From NCBI RefSeq assembly GCF_002385225.1, contig NZ_DGDC01000045.1, forward strand, positions 1 through 60,595: a stretch of DNA of 60,595 bases, read 5' to 3'. The stretch comes from Psychrobacter sp. UBA3962. Its GTDB lineage: Bacteria; Pseudomonadota; Gammaproteobacteria; Pseudomonadales; Moraxellaceae. The notes beneath the pieces are model-generated. The model made no database searches. It was not told where the DNA came from and saw only the letters and a list, made by a program, of their open reading frames with translations. Numbering within the stretch: the first letter of the stretch is position 1; every line of letters starts with the position of its first letter. This document shows, piece after piece, positions 1 to 7,907 of this stretch. Made by a program: the position numbers and the translations under genes.

Positions 1-50
1 ATTTTTTAGAATTGGTATAAAAACTATTCGGTTAAAAAGGGCAAAAATTT

Positions 51-1181
51 ATGCTTCCCAAATCTGCAAACTCTGCTTCTGTCTTTGAACTTTCTGCGTC
101 TGCAGTACAGGATTCTCATGGTCATTATTTAGCCGATATCGAAGGTATTGAAGCGGCTAAAACAGAAGACTTTTACTACATGAATTTGGCGGTAGAAGAG
201 GCCAAAAAAGGGCTGTATACCACTCGGCCGAATCCCGCAGTAGGCTGCGTTATAGTTAAGAGGGGCTTAATTATAGGATCTGGTTTTCACCCCAAAGCAG
301 GACAGCCTCATGCAGAAGTATTCGCTTTAAGAAATTCTATACAATCAGTGGTAGGGGCAACGGCTTATGTGACCTTAGAACCTTGTAGCCATACTGGAAA
401 AACCCCACCTTGTGCCGAAGCACTAATAAGCTCTGGAGTGAATAGAGTAGTGATAGCAGGCTTAGATCCTAACCCCAAAGTAGCGGGTCGAGGCGTGACT
501 ATGCTATTAGAGGCGGGTATAAGCGTAACGGTAGGGGTCTGTACTGAGCAGGCAGAGCAGCTGAATTTGGGCTTTTTGAAATCTATGCGTCATAAGATGC
601 CTTATGTCAGACTAAAGATTGCCAGTAGCTTAGATGGTAGAACAGCAATGGCCTCTGGAGAGTCTAAGTGGATCACGGGCCCAGCAGCGCGTGAAGATGT
701 ACAGAAGCTGCGGGCCTTAAGCGGCGCTATTATCACTGGCAGCCAGACCGTTATTGAGGACAATCCCAGCCTAAATGTACGCTCGAATCAGTTGGGTGTA
801 CCGGCAGATAGCGTGCCACAGCCAAGAATTGTAGTCCTAGATAGAAGACAAAGACTCGATAAAGCACAGTATAAGATCTTTGAGACGCCAGATACTCTAT
901 TGTGGACTGAATCGGACCTAACTGAATTATTACATAAGCTGGTTACTGAGTATCAAATACATGATGTACTTGTTGAAGCGGGCTCTCAAGTCTCTGGAAG
1001 CTTTATTGAAGCCGGTTTAGTGGATGAGTTGATAGTGTATCAAGCCCCTTGCGTATTGGGTCACAGTGCTAAACCCATGCTTACAGTTGATATTGAAAAG
1101 CTAAGCTGTCAGCGCCGTTTTCAATTAATAGACTGTGCTCAGATTGGCACAGATCTTAAACTCGTTTATAAAGCAAATTAA
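51..1181 (+). CDS. ribD: RibD, bifunctional riboflavin deaminase/reductase
   Basis: This enzyme performs two steps of riboflavin synthesis: deamination of the pyrimidine made from GTP, then NADPH-dependent reduction of its ribose. The N-terminal cytidine-deaminase-like domain shows the zinc site, with HAE at residues 87-89 and the PC...PPC pattern with cysteines 112 and 121. The C-terminal reductase domain starts near residue 185. The length of 376 residues is close to the family norm, but about 40 residues precede the usual domain start (FYYMNLAVEEA), so a start at the ATG at 181 is possible. The SD upstream of the ATG at 51 is weak. The gene is separated from ribE by a 474-base gap packed with DnaA boxes and parS-like sites, which is unusual for a rib operon. 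Confidence 0.95.
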   Translation: MLPKSANSASVFELSASAVQDSHGHYLADIEGIEAAKTEDFYYMNLAVEEAKKGLYTTRPNPAVGCVIVKRGLIIGSGFHPKAGQPHAEVFALRNSIQSVVGATAYVTLEPCSHTGKTPPCAEALISSGVNRVVIAGLDPNPKVAGRGVTMLLEAGISVTVGVCTEQAEQLNLGFLKSMRHKMPYVRLKIASSLDGRTAMASGESKWITGPAAREDVQKLRALSGAIITGSQTVIEDNPSLNVRSNQLGVPADSVPQPRIVVLDRRQRLDKAQYKIFETPDTLLWTESDLTELLHKLVTEYQIHDVLVEAGSQVSGSFIEAGLVDELIVYQAPCVLGHSAKPMLTVDIEKLSCQRRFQLIDCAQIGTDLKLVYKAN

Positions 1182-1348
1182 GCTTGTTATTTAGTCAACT
1201 TTTATCGAGTATTTCTCAATTTGGGTTTTAAGTAGTTAATGAGTCTATTCTAAAAGTAGGTGTCACAAGTGTTAAGAGGTATGTGGAGGTTTTTAAAGTT
1301 ATCCACAGTTTTAAAATTTTATCCCCGCAATAATTTACGGTTTATCGA

Positions 1349-1364
1349 TGTTCCACATGGAACT
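1349..1364. other. parS-like site (imperfect)
   Basis: The core GTTCCACATGGAAC at 1350-1363 differs by one central base (A for G) from the palindrome GTTCCACGTGGAAC, which is the Pseudomonas-type ParB site. It directly abuts a near-match DnaA box. The central change breaks the CACGTG core, so binding may be weaker. Confidence 0.5.
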
Positions 1365-1376
1365 GTGGATTACTTA

Positions 1377-1392
1377 TGTTTCACATGGAACT
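1377..1392. other. parS-like site (imperfect)
   Basis: The core GTTTCACATGGAAC at 1378-1391 shows the same central G-to-A change as the site at 1349 and lies 28 bases downstream of it in the same orientation. It mixes a TTTCAC left half with a GGAAC right half. Confidence 0.5.
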
Positions 1393-1432
1393 GGTTTAAA
1401 GGTGTTATTCACTGAAAGTTATGAAAATAAAG

Positions 1433-1448
1433 GGTTCCACGTGGAACT
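1433..1448. other. parS site (perfect 14-base palindrome)
   Basis: GTTCCACGTGGAAC at 1434-1447 is a perfect palindrome and matches the known Pseudomonas-type parS core exactly. It is the third ParB-like site in the ribD-ribE gap and lies between the DnaA boxes at 1299 and 1487. Confidence 0.75.
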
Positions 1449-1655
1449 GTGAGTAAGGTGGCTAAATTTTTAGTTTTAAATAAGGTTGTGGATAACTATA
1501 GAGCCAACCCCCTTTATCTGCATTTTAAGCAGCGGTTTTAAAAAGTTATCCACAATTGGTTTTTATTTTATTTATCTGGGTTTGGGTGTTTATCATCGTC
1601 CAATGTCATTTAGTTGTGGAACGTTTTTATTTAAAGAAAATAAGTTGGAGTAGGT

Positions 1656-2258
1656 ATGTTTACAGGTATTATCGAAAGTACAGGTACTTTAAAATCTATT
1701 ACGGAAGTGGGCGGTGATGTGCGTCTAGTTATTGAATCCGATAATTTGGACTTTAGTGATGTCAAGCTAGGTGACTCTATCGCCAGTAATGGTATTTGCT
1801 TAACTGTGGTTAATATAGATGACAACAGTTATGCAGTTGATGTTTCACGTGAAACTCTGGCTAAAACCGCCATGGGTAATTGGCAACAAGGCGATACCTT
1901 GAATTTAGAAAAAGCCATGTTACCAACCACTCGCTTTGGAGGTCACATGGTATCGGGTCATGTGGATGGGGTAGGCATCATTGAGGTAATGACTGAAGAT
2001 GCGCGTTCTATTTATATAGAAATCTCAATTCCTGAGGCATTAAAAAAATACGCAGCAACCAAGGGCTCAATTACCGTAGATGGGATTAGCTTGACCACTA
2101 ACCTGGTTAAAGACAATATTGTTTGCTTAAATATCATTCCACATACCGCTGAGGTGACCAATATTGGTCGTCACTGGAAAGTGGGTGGTCCAGTGAATAT
2201 CGAAGTGGATTTGATTGCGCGTTATCTTGAGCGTTTGACGAGTGTAGGTGCTGAATAA
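1656..2258 (+). CDS. ribE: RibE, riboflavin synthase alpha chain
   Basis: Riboflavin synthase converts two molecules of 6,7-dimethyl-8-ribityllumazine into riboflavin and a pyrimidine that is recycled. The protein begins with the signature MFTGIIE and consists of two similar lumazine-binding domains, roughly residues 1-97 and 98-195, with a short C-terminal tail. The length of 200 residues is normal. GGAG lies 6 bases before the ATG. A parS-like palindrome lies in the coding sequence and overlaps the codons for VSRET (residues 63-67). A rho-independent terminator follows at 2341. It probably acts with ribD, but a 474-base gap makes separate transcription likely. Confidence 0.95.
   Translation: MFTGIIESTGTLKSITEVGGDVRLVIESDNLDFSDVKLGDSIASNGICLTVVNIDDNSYAVDVSRETLAKTAMGNWQQGDTLNLEKAMLPTTRFGGHMVSGHVDGVGIIEVMTEDARSIYIEISIPEALKKYAATKGSITVDGISLTTNLVKDNIVCLNIIPHTAEVTNIGRHWKVGGPVNIEVDLIARYLERLTSVGAE
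1841..1856. other. parS-like site inside ribE
   Basis: GTTTCACGTGAAAC at 1842-1855 is a perfect palindrome matching the common bacterial parS core. It is read as codons for V-S-R-E-T at residues 63-67 of RibE. The VSxETL stretch is commonly conserved in riboflavin synthases, so the match could be partly forced by the protein sequence. Confidence 0.6.
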
Positions 2259-2340
2259 GTCAGCCTTGGTAATATAAACCATTATAAATCGCTACGGTCT
2301 GTGAATGATTTTATCTGTTATTAATAGGTTGGCGCCCCTG

Positions 2341-2373
2341 AAAGCCCTTCTTACAGCTAAGGAGGGCTTTTTT
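2341..2373 (+). terminator. Terminator after ribE
   Basis: A 10-base-pair stem (AAAGCCCTTC pairing with GGAGGGCTTT, including one U-G wobble) closes a short loop and runs into a T tract. It lies about 80 bases after the ribE stop. The rest of the 2259-2611 gap shows only a candidate promoter for fmt. Confidence 0.85.
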
Positions 2374-2507
2374 AATGGTTAATAATTGATTGGTTTTTGA
2401 GGCTGATTTTCTGGATAAGAGGTTAAGCGAACACGATTTACACCAATCAATGTAAGCCACGCTTTGCAGATAGTTTTTAGTTTAGTGAAAGGCTACCCTA
2501 GGTTTCA

Positions 2508-2536
2508 TGGCAGGAAGATCATAATTTCACTATAAT
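2508..2536 (+). promoter_or_regulatory. Candidate promoter of fmt
   Basis: A perfect TATAAT lies at 2531-2536, about 75 bases before the fmt start. The hexamer 17 bases upstream (TGGCAG at 2508) is a poor -35 match, so the promoter call rests mainly on the -10 box. Confidence 0.3.
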
Positions 2537-2611
2537 GAAACAAAGGTTGGGCTAAGCTTAGATTATCTGCTATCCCACTTAACTTTATTATCTATATATC
2601 GAATAAAAATT

Positions 2612-3664
2612 ATGAGTATTGAAAATCAGTCTTCTTCTAAACAACGTGTTATTTTCGCCGGTACTCCGGAATTTGCAGCTATTAGCCTAAAAGCCCTTAT
2701 TGAACAGCAACAGGCGCTCAATATTGAGATTGTTGCCGTGTACACTCAGCCAGATCGTAAAGCAGGTCGCGGTCAGAAGCTAACAGCTTCTCCAGTAAAG
2801 CAATTGGCGCTTGAGCATAATCTGCCGGTTGAACAGCCGCTCACTTTTAAAAAGTCGGTGGAGGAGGGGCAAGCCGCTCGTGAAACCCTAGCGAATTATC
2901 AGCCAGACATTATGGTAGTGGCCGCTTACGGTCTTATATTGCCAATAGGGGTGTTACAGACCCCAACGCATGGTTGCTTAAATATTCATGCTTCGTTATT
3001 ACCCCGTTGGCGTGGTGCTGCCCCGATTCATCGTGCGTTACTGGCTGGTGATGAGCGTACAGGCATCACCATTATGCAGATGGATAAAGGTTTAGACACT
3101 GGCGATATGCTTTATAAATTAGCGTATGACATCGCTGCTGACGAAACTACGGCAAGTTTGCATGACAAAATGGCAGAACTGGGCGCTGAGGCCATTACTA
3201 CTGTATTAAAAGATTTGCCTAGCTATCAGGCTAAGGCTGAAAAGCAAGACGATAGTCTGGCCAATTATGCTGAAAAATTAAGCAAGTCTGAGGGTGAAAT
3301 TGACTGGACTCAATCGGCTGAAATGATTGAGCGTCAAATACGAGGTATGCATCCCTATCCTGGCGCCTACACCTTCTTGGCAGATCCAGAGGGTAAAAGT
3401 GAGCCGAAGCGAGTTAAGGTGCTGGCTGCATTAGCAGTGAATCCGTCACAAACCACAGTAGCACAGCCTGGTACAGTAATAAGTGTTGGCAAGAACGCCA
3501 TTTTAGTCGCTTGTGGTCAATTAAATAACGATTCTAATGCCGAAGGTACCACATTACGTTTGACTCAACTGCAGTTCGCGGGCAGCAAGCCAGTGACCGC
3601 TGAGCAGGTGTGTCATGGCAATCAGCTGGATGATGGCGATAAATTTGTTGCCGCAGCCGAGTAG
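2612..3664 (+). CDS. fmt: Fmt, methionyl-tRNA formyltransferase
   Basis: The enzyme transfers a formyl group from 10-formyl-tetrahydrofolate to methionyl-initiator tRNA so that translation can begin. The N-terminal Rossmann-like domain carries the formyltransferase signature SLLPRWRGAAPIH (residues 128-140). The catalytic residues expected from the E. coli enzyme fall at N124, H126 and D162. The C-terminal tRNA-binding domain covers roughly residues 220-345. At 350 residues it is slightly longer than the E. coli protein. No strong SD is seen before the ATG. rsmB follows on the same strand, as in many proteobacteria, but the usual partner def (peptide deformylase) is not in this window. Confidence 0.96.
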   Translation: MSIENQSSSKQRVIFAGTPEFAAISLKALIEQQQALNIEIVAVYTQPDRKAGRGQKLTASPVKQLALEHNLPVEQPLTFKKSVEEGQAARETLANYQPDIMVVAAYGLILPIGVLQTPTHGCLNIHASLLPRWRGAAPIHRALLAGDERTGITIMQMDKGLDTGDMLYKLAYDIAADETTASLHDKMAELGAEAITTVLKDLPSYQAKAEKQDDSLANYAEKLSKSEGEIDWTQSAEMIERQIRGMHPYPGAYTFLADPEGKSEPKRVKVLAALAVNPSQTTVAQPGTVISVGKNAILVACGQLNNDSNAEGTTLRLTQLQFAGSKPVTAEQVCHGNQLDDGDKFVAAAE

Positions 3665-3970
3665 CTTTTATATATAGTTTTTTAGCTAGGCTATTAGCTT
3701 ATAAAATCCTTATATTACTGAACTTACCTAGCATGAGATGAACAATATGACCGTTAATCACTTTTGCATCGTCTGAAGATAAAGCCAGTCGATACAAAAA
3801 AGATTACCAGTCCCTTGTAAACATTGAAAACCCTATAGTTACGTCAGTTCAGTTATATTAGCCAAGCCCGTATAAAGGCAAGAAAAAAAGTTTTATAGAA
3901 ATAAAAGCCATAAGTTTTAAACCAACCCATCAAACTAACCATATACCGTCATTATTAGGCATTCATTTAA
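3665..3970. other. Gap between fmt and rsmB
   Basis: About 306 AT-rich bases lie between two same-strand genes that are usually closer together. I see no ORF, clear promoter pair or strong terminator hairpin here. Confidence 0.5.
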
Positions 3971-5557
3971 ATGAGCAACAAACCAAGTAACACTACTCCA
4001 AATAAAACCCAAAACAAAAACGTCCGTGTCGCGGTGATTAATACCTTGTTATCTATTCAACAAGGGCAGTCACTTAGCAGCCTGCTAGATCCTTTATTAA
4101 ACAGTTTAAATGGCGATGACAAAGGGTTTGCTCATGCTTTATTGCTGACGACTTTGCGTCATTGGCATGCGACTGCACGCCTATTAGACAGTTTAGCGGA
4201 CAATCCGATTGATGAGTTGGAAGTTCGCACTACCATTCAGCTGGGCATCACTCAGCTGCTCTATCTTAATGTTGCTGACCATGCCGCCATTCATGAAACG
4301 GTAGAGGCAGTGAAGCACATTGATTATGCTCGCGCTTCAGGGTTGGTCAATGCGGTGCTGCGTAAAGTGGCCAACAATCCCAATAAGTTTCGTAAAAAAG
4401 CCAACAGAAACCACAGCCTGCCTAATTGGCTAGCTCAGCAGTTGAAAGCGGATTGGCGAGAGCATTATGATGAGCTGACTCAAAGTTTGCGTCAGTCTGC
4501 TCCAATGTTTTTGCGGGTGAATGGTCTGCAAAGTGACAGTGAAAGTTATTTATCACAGTTGGCTGAAGCAGAAATAGACGCAGAATTGGTGTCGCTTGAA
4601 ACCTCAATAAAAACGGGCGATGCGGATGAGTCGGTTGAAATTAAACAGCAATTAATAGAGCTGATCGACAGTGTGCCGGTCAGTCGTTTACCCGAATTCG
4701 AAGAGGGCATTGCTAGCGTACAAGATGCACATGCTCAGTTGGCGGCCCCGATCATTCAGTCTTTATTAGAAAATAAGTTAGCAAACCGCGAAGGGTCTGA
4801 CTCAATCCGTTTATTGGATGCCTGTGCAGCACCGGGCGGCAAATTGGCACATTGGCTTGAATTATTGGGCGTACAAGAATCTGAGCAAACTGGATTGTTT
4901 CACGTGAAACAGGCTGAGGGTCAAGATAATCCTATAAGCAAAGTTGAGCTGACGGCTATTGATAACGAAGCACCACGTATTACTCGTATTTTTGAGAACT
5001 TAGAGCGTTTACAGCTTCCAATGCCTATTGTGAACAGCAAACTACATTTGGATATTGAGTGCGTTGATGCCACCAGTTGGCAAGCTCAACCAGACAATAT
5101 AGACGCTGATTCAGGATTCGATGCGATATTGTTGGATGCCCCTTGTACTGCAACCGGGGTTATTCGCCGTCATCCCGATATTACCTTACTGCGTACTGAG
5201 GAAGATGTGCAACATACCGCGCAGTTACAAGAGCAAATCTTGGATAACTTGTGGCCACAGCTAAAAGTAGGGGGCTATCTCTTATACGTTACTTGCTCGA
5301 TACTAAAGCAAGAAAACGTGGAGCAGATGCAAGCGTTTCTAAAACGTCATAAAGATGCAGTGGCCGTAGCATTTGATAACCGACAGACCAACTGGGGCAT
5401 CGAGCAAGCGGTGGGTCGTCAGTGTTTGCCGGTTTATAAAATGACTGAAGCCTTAGAGCCGATAGCTGTGGATCAGGATATCGAGCAACAAACCACTGTA
5501 CCAGCTGCTGGTGGCGATGGTTTTTATTATGCAGTGCTGAGAAAAGTGTCTACTTAA
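3971..5557 (+). CDS. rsmB: RsmB, 16S rRNA m5C967 methyltransferase
   Basis: RsmB methylates cytosine 967 of 16S rRNA using S-adenosylmethionine. An N-terminal NusB-like RNA-binding domain (about residues 15-150) precedes the methyltransferase domain. The SAM-binding motif DACAAPGGK lies near residue 283. The two cysteines of the m5C mechanism are visible: C392 in DAPCTATG and C442 in VTCSIL, the latter being the nucleophile in the family. At 528 residues it is about 100 longer than the E. coli protein. The extra length lies in insertions near residues 205-235, 300-325 and the C-terminal part. The insertion near residue 309 contains a perfect 16-base parS site. A terminator follows directly. 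Confidence 0.95.
   Translation: MSNKPSNTTPNKTQNKNVRVAVINTLLSIQQGQSLSSLLDPLLNSLNGDDKGFAHALLLTTLRHWHATARLLDSLADNPIDELEVRTTIQLGITQLLYLNVADHAAIHETVEAVKHIDYARASGLVNAVLRKVANNPNKFRKKANRNHSLPNWLAQQLKADWREHYDELTQSLRQSAPMFLRVNGLQSDSESYLSQLAEAEIDAELVSLETSIKTGDADESVEIKQQLIELIDSVPVSRLPEFEEGIASVQDAHAQLAAPIIQSLLENKLANREGSDSIRLLDACAAPGGKLAHWLELLGVQESEQTGLFHVKQAEGQDNPISKVELTAIDNEAPRITRIFENLERLQLPMPIVNSKLHLDIECVDATSWQAQPDNIDADSGFDAILLDAPCTATGVIRRHPDITLLRTEEDVQHTAQLQEQILDNLWPQLKVGGYLLYVTCSILKQENVEQMQAFLKRHKDAVAVAFDNRQTNWGIEQAVGRQCLPVYKMTEALEPIAVDQDIEQQTTVPAAGGDGFYYAVLRKVST
4896..4911. other. parS site inside rsmB (perfect 16-base palindrome)
   Basis: TGTTTCACGTGAAACA is identical to the widespread bacterial parS consensus. 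It lies inside rsmB and is read as part of the codons for LFHVKQ (residues 309-314), within a segment that appears to be an insertion relative to E. coli RsmB. A perfect 16-mer palindrome of this type is very unlikely by chance, and other ParB-type sites lie nearby. Confidence 0.85.
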
Positions 5558-5566
5558 AATGAACTA

Positions 5567-5602
5567 AACCCCAGAAGTTGGACTCAACTTATGGGGTTTT
5601 TT
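5567..5602 (+). terminator. Terminator after rsmB, repeated hairpin family
   Basis: A 14-base stem with one mismatch (AACCCCAGAAGTTG pairing with CAACTTATGGGGTT) and a 4-base loop is followed by a run of six T. It lies 10 bases after the rsmB stop, between convergent genes. The stretch from 5557 matches the last 22 bases of the window at 20 of 22 positions. Confidence 0.85.
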
Positions 5603-5632
5603 ATAGAGCTAATGACGCTAAGCTATGGCCGA

Positions 5633-5920
5633 TTAGCTAAAATATTTGCTTATCCCTGACTCTAATACTTCTTTGATCTTGCCTTTTAACGGTTTGGCTA
5701 AAAAGCCTAATTTTGCTTCAAATCGTAATTTATTGGCATCCAAAGTGGCTTTGCCATCAATACCTTTACGGCTGATGGTGACCTTATCTTCATTCTCGCC
5801 TTCCACATAGGTGGCATCAAGACCAAACTTTTCTTTGGAACTCTCAAGCCACTTTTTAGCTTGCTCACGGGCTTTGCTAAATTCTAAATTGTGTTCTTTT
5901 TCGATTTCAATATCTGCCAT
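5633..5920 (-). CDS. Polyhydroxyalkanoic acid system family protein
   Basis: A small 95-residue protein that resembles the family annotated as polyhydroxyalkanoic acid system protein (PHA granule region protein). It is predicted to be soluble: a charged N-terminal helix (MADIEIEKEHNLEFSKAREQ) is followed by an alternating beta region and a lysine-rich C-terminal helix. The SD AAAGGAA lies 8 bases before the ATG, supporting this start. No other PHA gene (phaC, phaB) is nearby, so a role in polyester storage rests only on family similarity. It is convergent with rsmB and divergent from thrC. Confidence 0.75.
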   Translation of the reverse strand: MADIEIEKEHNLEFSKAREQAKKWLESSKEKFGLDATYVEGENEDKVTISRKGIDGKATLDANKLRFEAKLGFLAKPLKGKIKEVLESGISKYFS

Positions 5921-6221
5921 GGTGCTATTCCTTTGTTATAAGTTATTGGATGATTAAATGAATCTCTAGACTGACTATTATTAGTCAGACGTAGTAAAGT
6001 AGTTATATCATTAAATGGTATGACTAACAAATGAGTTGTGTAGTGTGGCTGATAGCTTTAAGTGACCACTCTTTAAGTTTATAAAAGGTCAGTGAACTGC
6101 AAAACTGAGGTTTAAAATCACTTCAAAAACCAATAAGCCGTTTATTTGATATGGCTTATATTTAAAAATATGCTACTCTTTTTATACTATAACTTTATAT
6201 GATTCTTTGACAGGACAAGAC
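5921..6221. promoter_or_regulatory. Divergent control region before thrC
   Basis: This 301-base gap separates the leftward PHA-system gene from rightward thrC. It holds two inverted repeats: CTGACTA-TTAT-TAGTCAG at 5971-5988, and ATAAGCC...GGCTTAT at 6133-6159. Neither is followed by a T run, so they look more like operators than terminators. AT-rich -10-like sequences (TATACT at 6183) lie just before thrC. No regulator can be named. Confidence 0.35.
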
Positions 6222-7637
6222 ATGAAATATATCAGTACCCGTGGTCAAACCGAGCCGATGGACTTTAGCGATGTGTTGTTGATGGGTTTAGCCCCTGACG
6301 GCGGTTTGATGCTACCAGAGAGCTATCCGCAAATTGATTCGGCTACCCTAAACGAGTGGCGTAAGCTGAGCTATCCACAGCTAGCATTTGAAATCATGCG
6401 CCTGTTTGCCACCGATATTGATGAAGCGGATTTAAAAGACATTATCAATCGTACTTATACCAAAGAAATTTTTGGTAGCGATGAGATTGTACCCGTACGC
6501 CAATTAAAAGATGATTTGTATATTTTAGGCTTATCAAATGGCCCAACGTTGGCCTTTAAAGATGTGGCGATGCAGTTTTTGGGTAATGCCTTTGAGTATG
6601 TGTTAAAGAAAAAAGGCAAACGCTTAACTATTATTGGCGCCACCAGTGGGGATACCGGTAGTGCAGCCGAATATGCCTTACGTGGTAAAGACAACATCGA
6701 AGTATTTATGATGTCACCGCATGGCAAAATGAGTGAATTTCAGCGTGCACAAATGTACAGCTTAACCGATGCCAATATTCACAATATCGCCATCAAAGGC
6801 ATGTTTGATGATTGTCAGGATATCGTTAAAGCACTACAACAAGATGCTGATTTTAAAGCCAAATATAGCTTAGGTACGGTTAACTCAATCAATTGGGGTC
6901 GTATCCTAGCGCAGATTGTGTATTATTTTAAAGGTTACTTTGCTGCCACTGAAAATAACGATGAAAAAGTGAGCTTCTGTGTGCCCTCAGGTAACTTTGG
7001 TAACATCTGTGCTGGTCACATTGCCCGTGAAATGGGTCTGCCAATTGAGCGCTTAATCGTTGCTACTAATGAAAACGACGTGTTAAATGATTTCTTTAAC
7101 CAAGGTGTTTACACTCCGCGTCCAGCTGATAAAACTTATGTGACTTCTAGTCCATCGATGGACATCTCAAAAGCGTCAAACTTTGAGCGTTTCGTATACC
7201 TATTGCTTGATAAAGACAGTAAGCGAGTAAATGAGCTGTTTGATGGAGTCAAGGCAGGTAAAGGTTTTGACTTATCAGACGTATTAGACGCAGTCAACAA
7301 CCGTTATGGCTTCGCTGCGGGTAAATCAACGCATCAAGATAGATTAAATACCATCAAAGCGGTATACGAAAACTATAACGACTTGATTGATCCTCATACG
7401 GCCGATGGGGTGAAAGTAGCGCAAGAGTTACAAAAAGAGGGTGAGGTAATCATCTGTGCTGAGACCGCATTACCGGTTAAGTTCTCAGAGACCATCTTTG
7501 AAGCTGTGGGTGAGATTGAAATTGAGCGTCCTGAGCACACCAAGGGCTTAGAGTCATTAGAGCAACATGTGACTGTGTTGGATAATGACGCCAGTTTGGT
7601 TGCTAATGAGATCAAAGCGGTGGTTTCGCCTATTTAA
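6222..7637 (+). CDS. thrC: ThrC, threonine synthase
   Basis: This pyridoxal-phosphate enzyme converts O-phosphohomoserine to threonine, the last step of threonine synthesis. The PLP lysine is K113 in TLAFKDVAM, and the phosphate-binding loop GATSGDTGSAA follows about 30 residues later. The length of 471 residues and the N-terminal MKYISTRGQ fit the longer type II threonine synthases. I chose the ATG at 6222 because AGGA at 6212-6215 is well spaced from it; the frame stays open upstream to a TTG at 6207, which is less likely. A perfect terminator follows at 7744. The upstream homoserine pathway genes are not in the window. Confidence 0.96.
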   Translation: MKYISTRGQTEPMDFSDVLLMGLAPDGGLMLPESYPQIDSATLNEWRKLSYPQLAFEIMRLFATDIDEADLKDIINRTYTKEIFGSDEIVPVRQLKDDLYILGLSNGPTLAFKDVAMQFLGNAFEYVLKKKGKRLTIIGATSGDTGSAAEYALRGKDNIEVFMMSPHGKMSEFQRAQMYSLTDANIHNIAIKGMFDDCQDIVKALQQDADFKAKYSLGTVNSINWGRILAQIVYYFKGYFAATENNDEKVSFCVPSGNFGNICAGHIAREMGLPIERLIVATNENDVLNDFFNQGVYTPRPADKTYVTSSPSMDISKASNFERFVYLLLDKDSKRVNELFDGVKAGKGFDLSDVLDAVNNRYGFAAGKSTHQDRLNTIKAVYENYNDLIDPHTADGVKVAQELQKEGEVIICAETALPVKFSETIFEAVGEIEIERPEHTKGLESLEQHVTVLDNDASLVANEIKAVVSPI

Positions 7638-7743
7638 CGGGCTAGGGTAAGTTAATTGGCTAAGATAGGAGCTGTTTAAATATTTAGCTTTATTTTTACC
7701 TTTATCTTTATCTTTTAGCTTAATTTAGACCCGTTTGATTTAA

Positions 7744-7775
7744 AAAACCAGCAACTTTGAGTTGCTGGTTTTTTT
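7744..7775 (+). terminator. Terminator after thrC
   Basis: A perfect stem (AAAACCAGCAACT pairing with AGTTGCTGGTTTT) with a 3-base loop runs into seven T. It lies about 105 bases after the thrC stop. Confidence 0.92.
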
Positions 7776-7907
7776 ATTTATCGCTTATAAGTTTGATTTA
7801 TTAGATAGATTAACTGCTTTATTAGTTAATATTTACTTTATACTGTTAGGAGAGTTGGGCAAATTAAGCCACCTGTTTGATATAAATTCATTATTTAAGG
7901 CGGCTTT

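Larger units (their letters stand above)
1299..1554. promoter_or_regulatory. DnaA-box cluster between ribD and ribE
   Basis: Three exact copies of the DnaA box TTATCCACA occur here: 1299-1307 on the plus strand, 1487-1495 on the minus strand, and 1546-1554 on the plus strand. A one-mismatch copy (TAATCCACA) lies on the minus strand at 1364-1372. AT-rich runs surround them (around 1309-1320 and 1460-1485). Such clusters are known at oriC and at DnaA-titrating or DnaA-regulated sites. Whether this is an origin, a titration site or a regulatory region for rib genes cannot be told from the sequence alone. Confidence 0.7.

Noticed and set aside
1182..1655. Possible FMN riboswitch before ribE
   Set aside because: None of the conserved RFN-element segments are visible; the gap is explained by DnaA boxes and parS-like sites.
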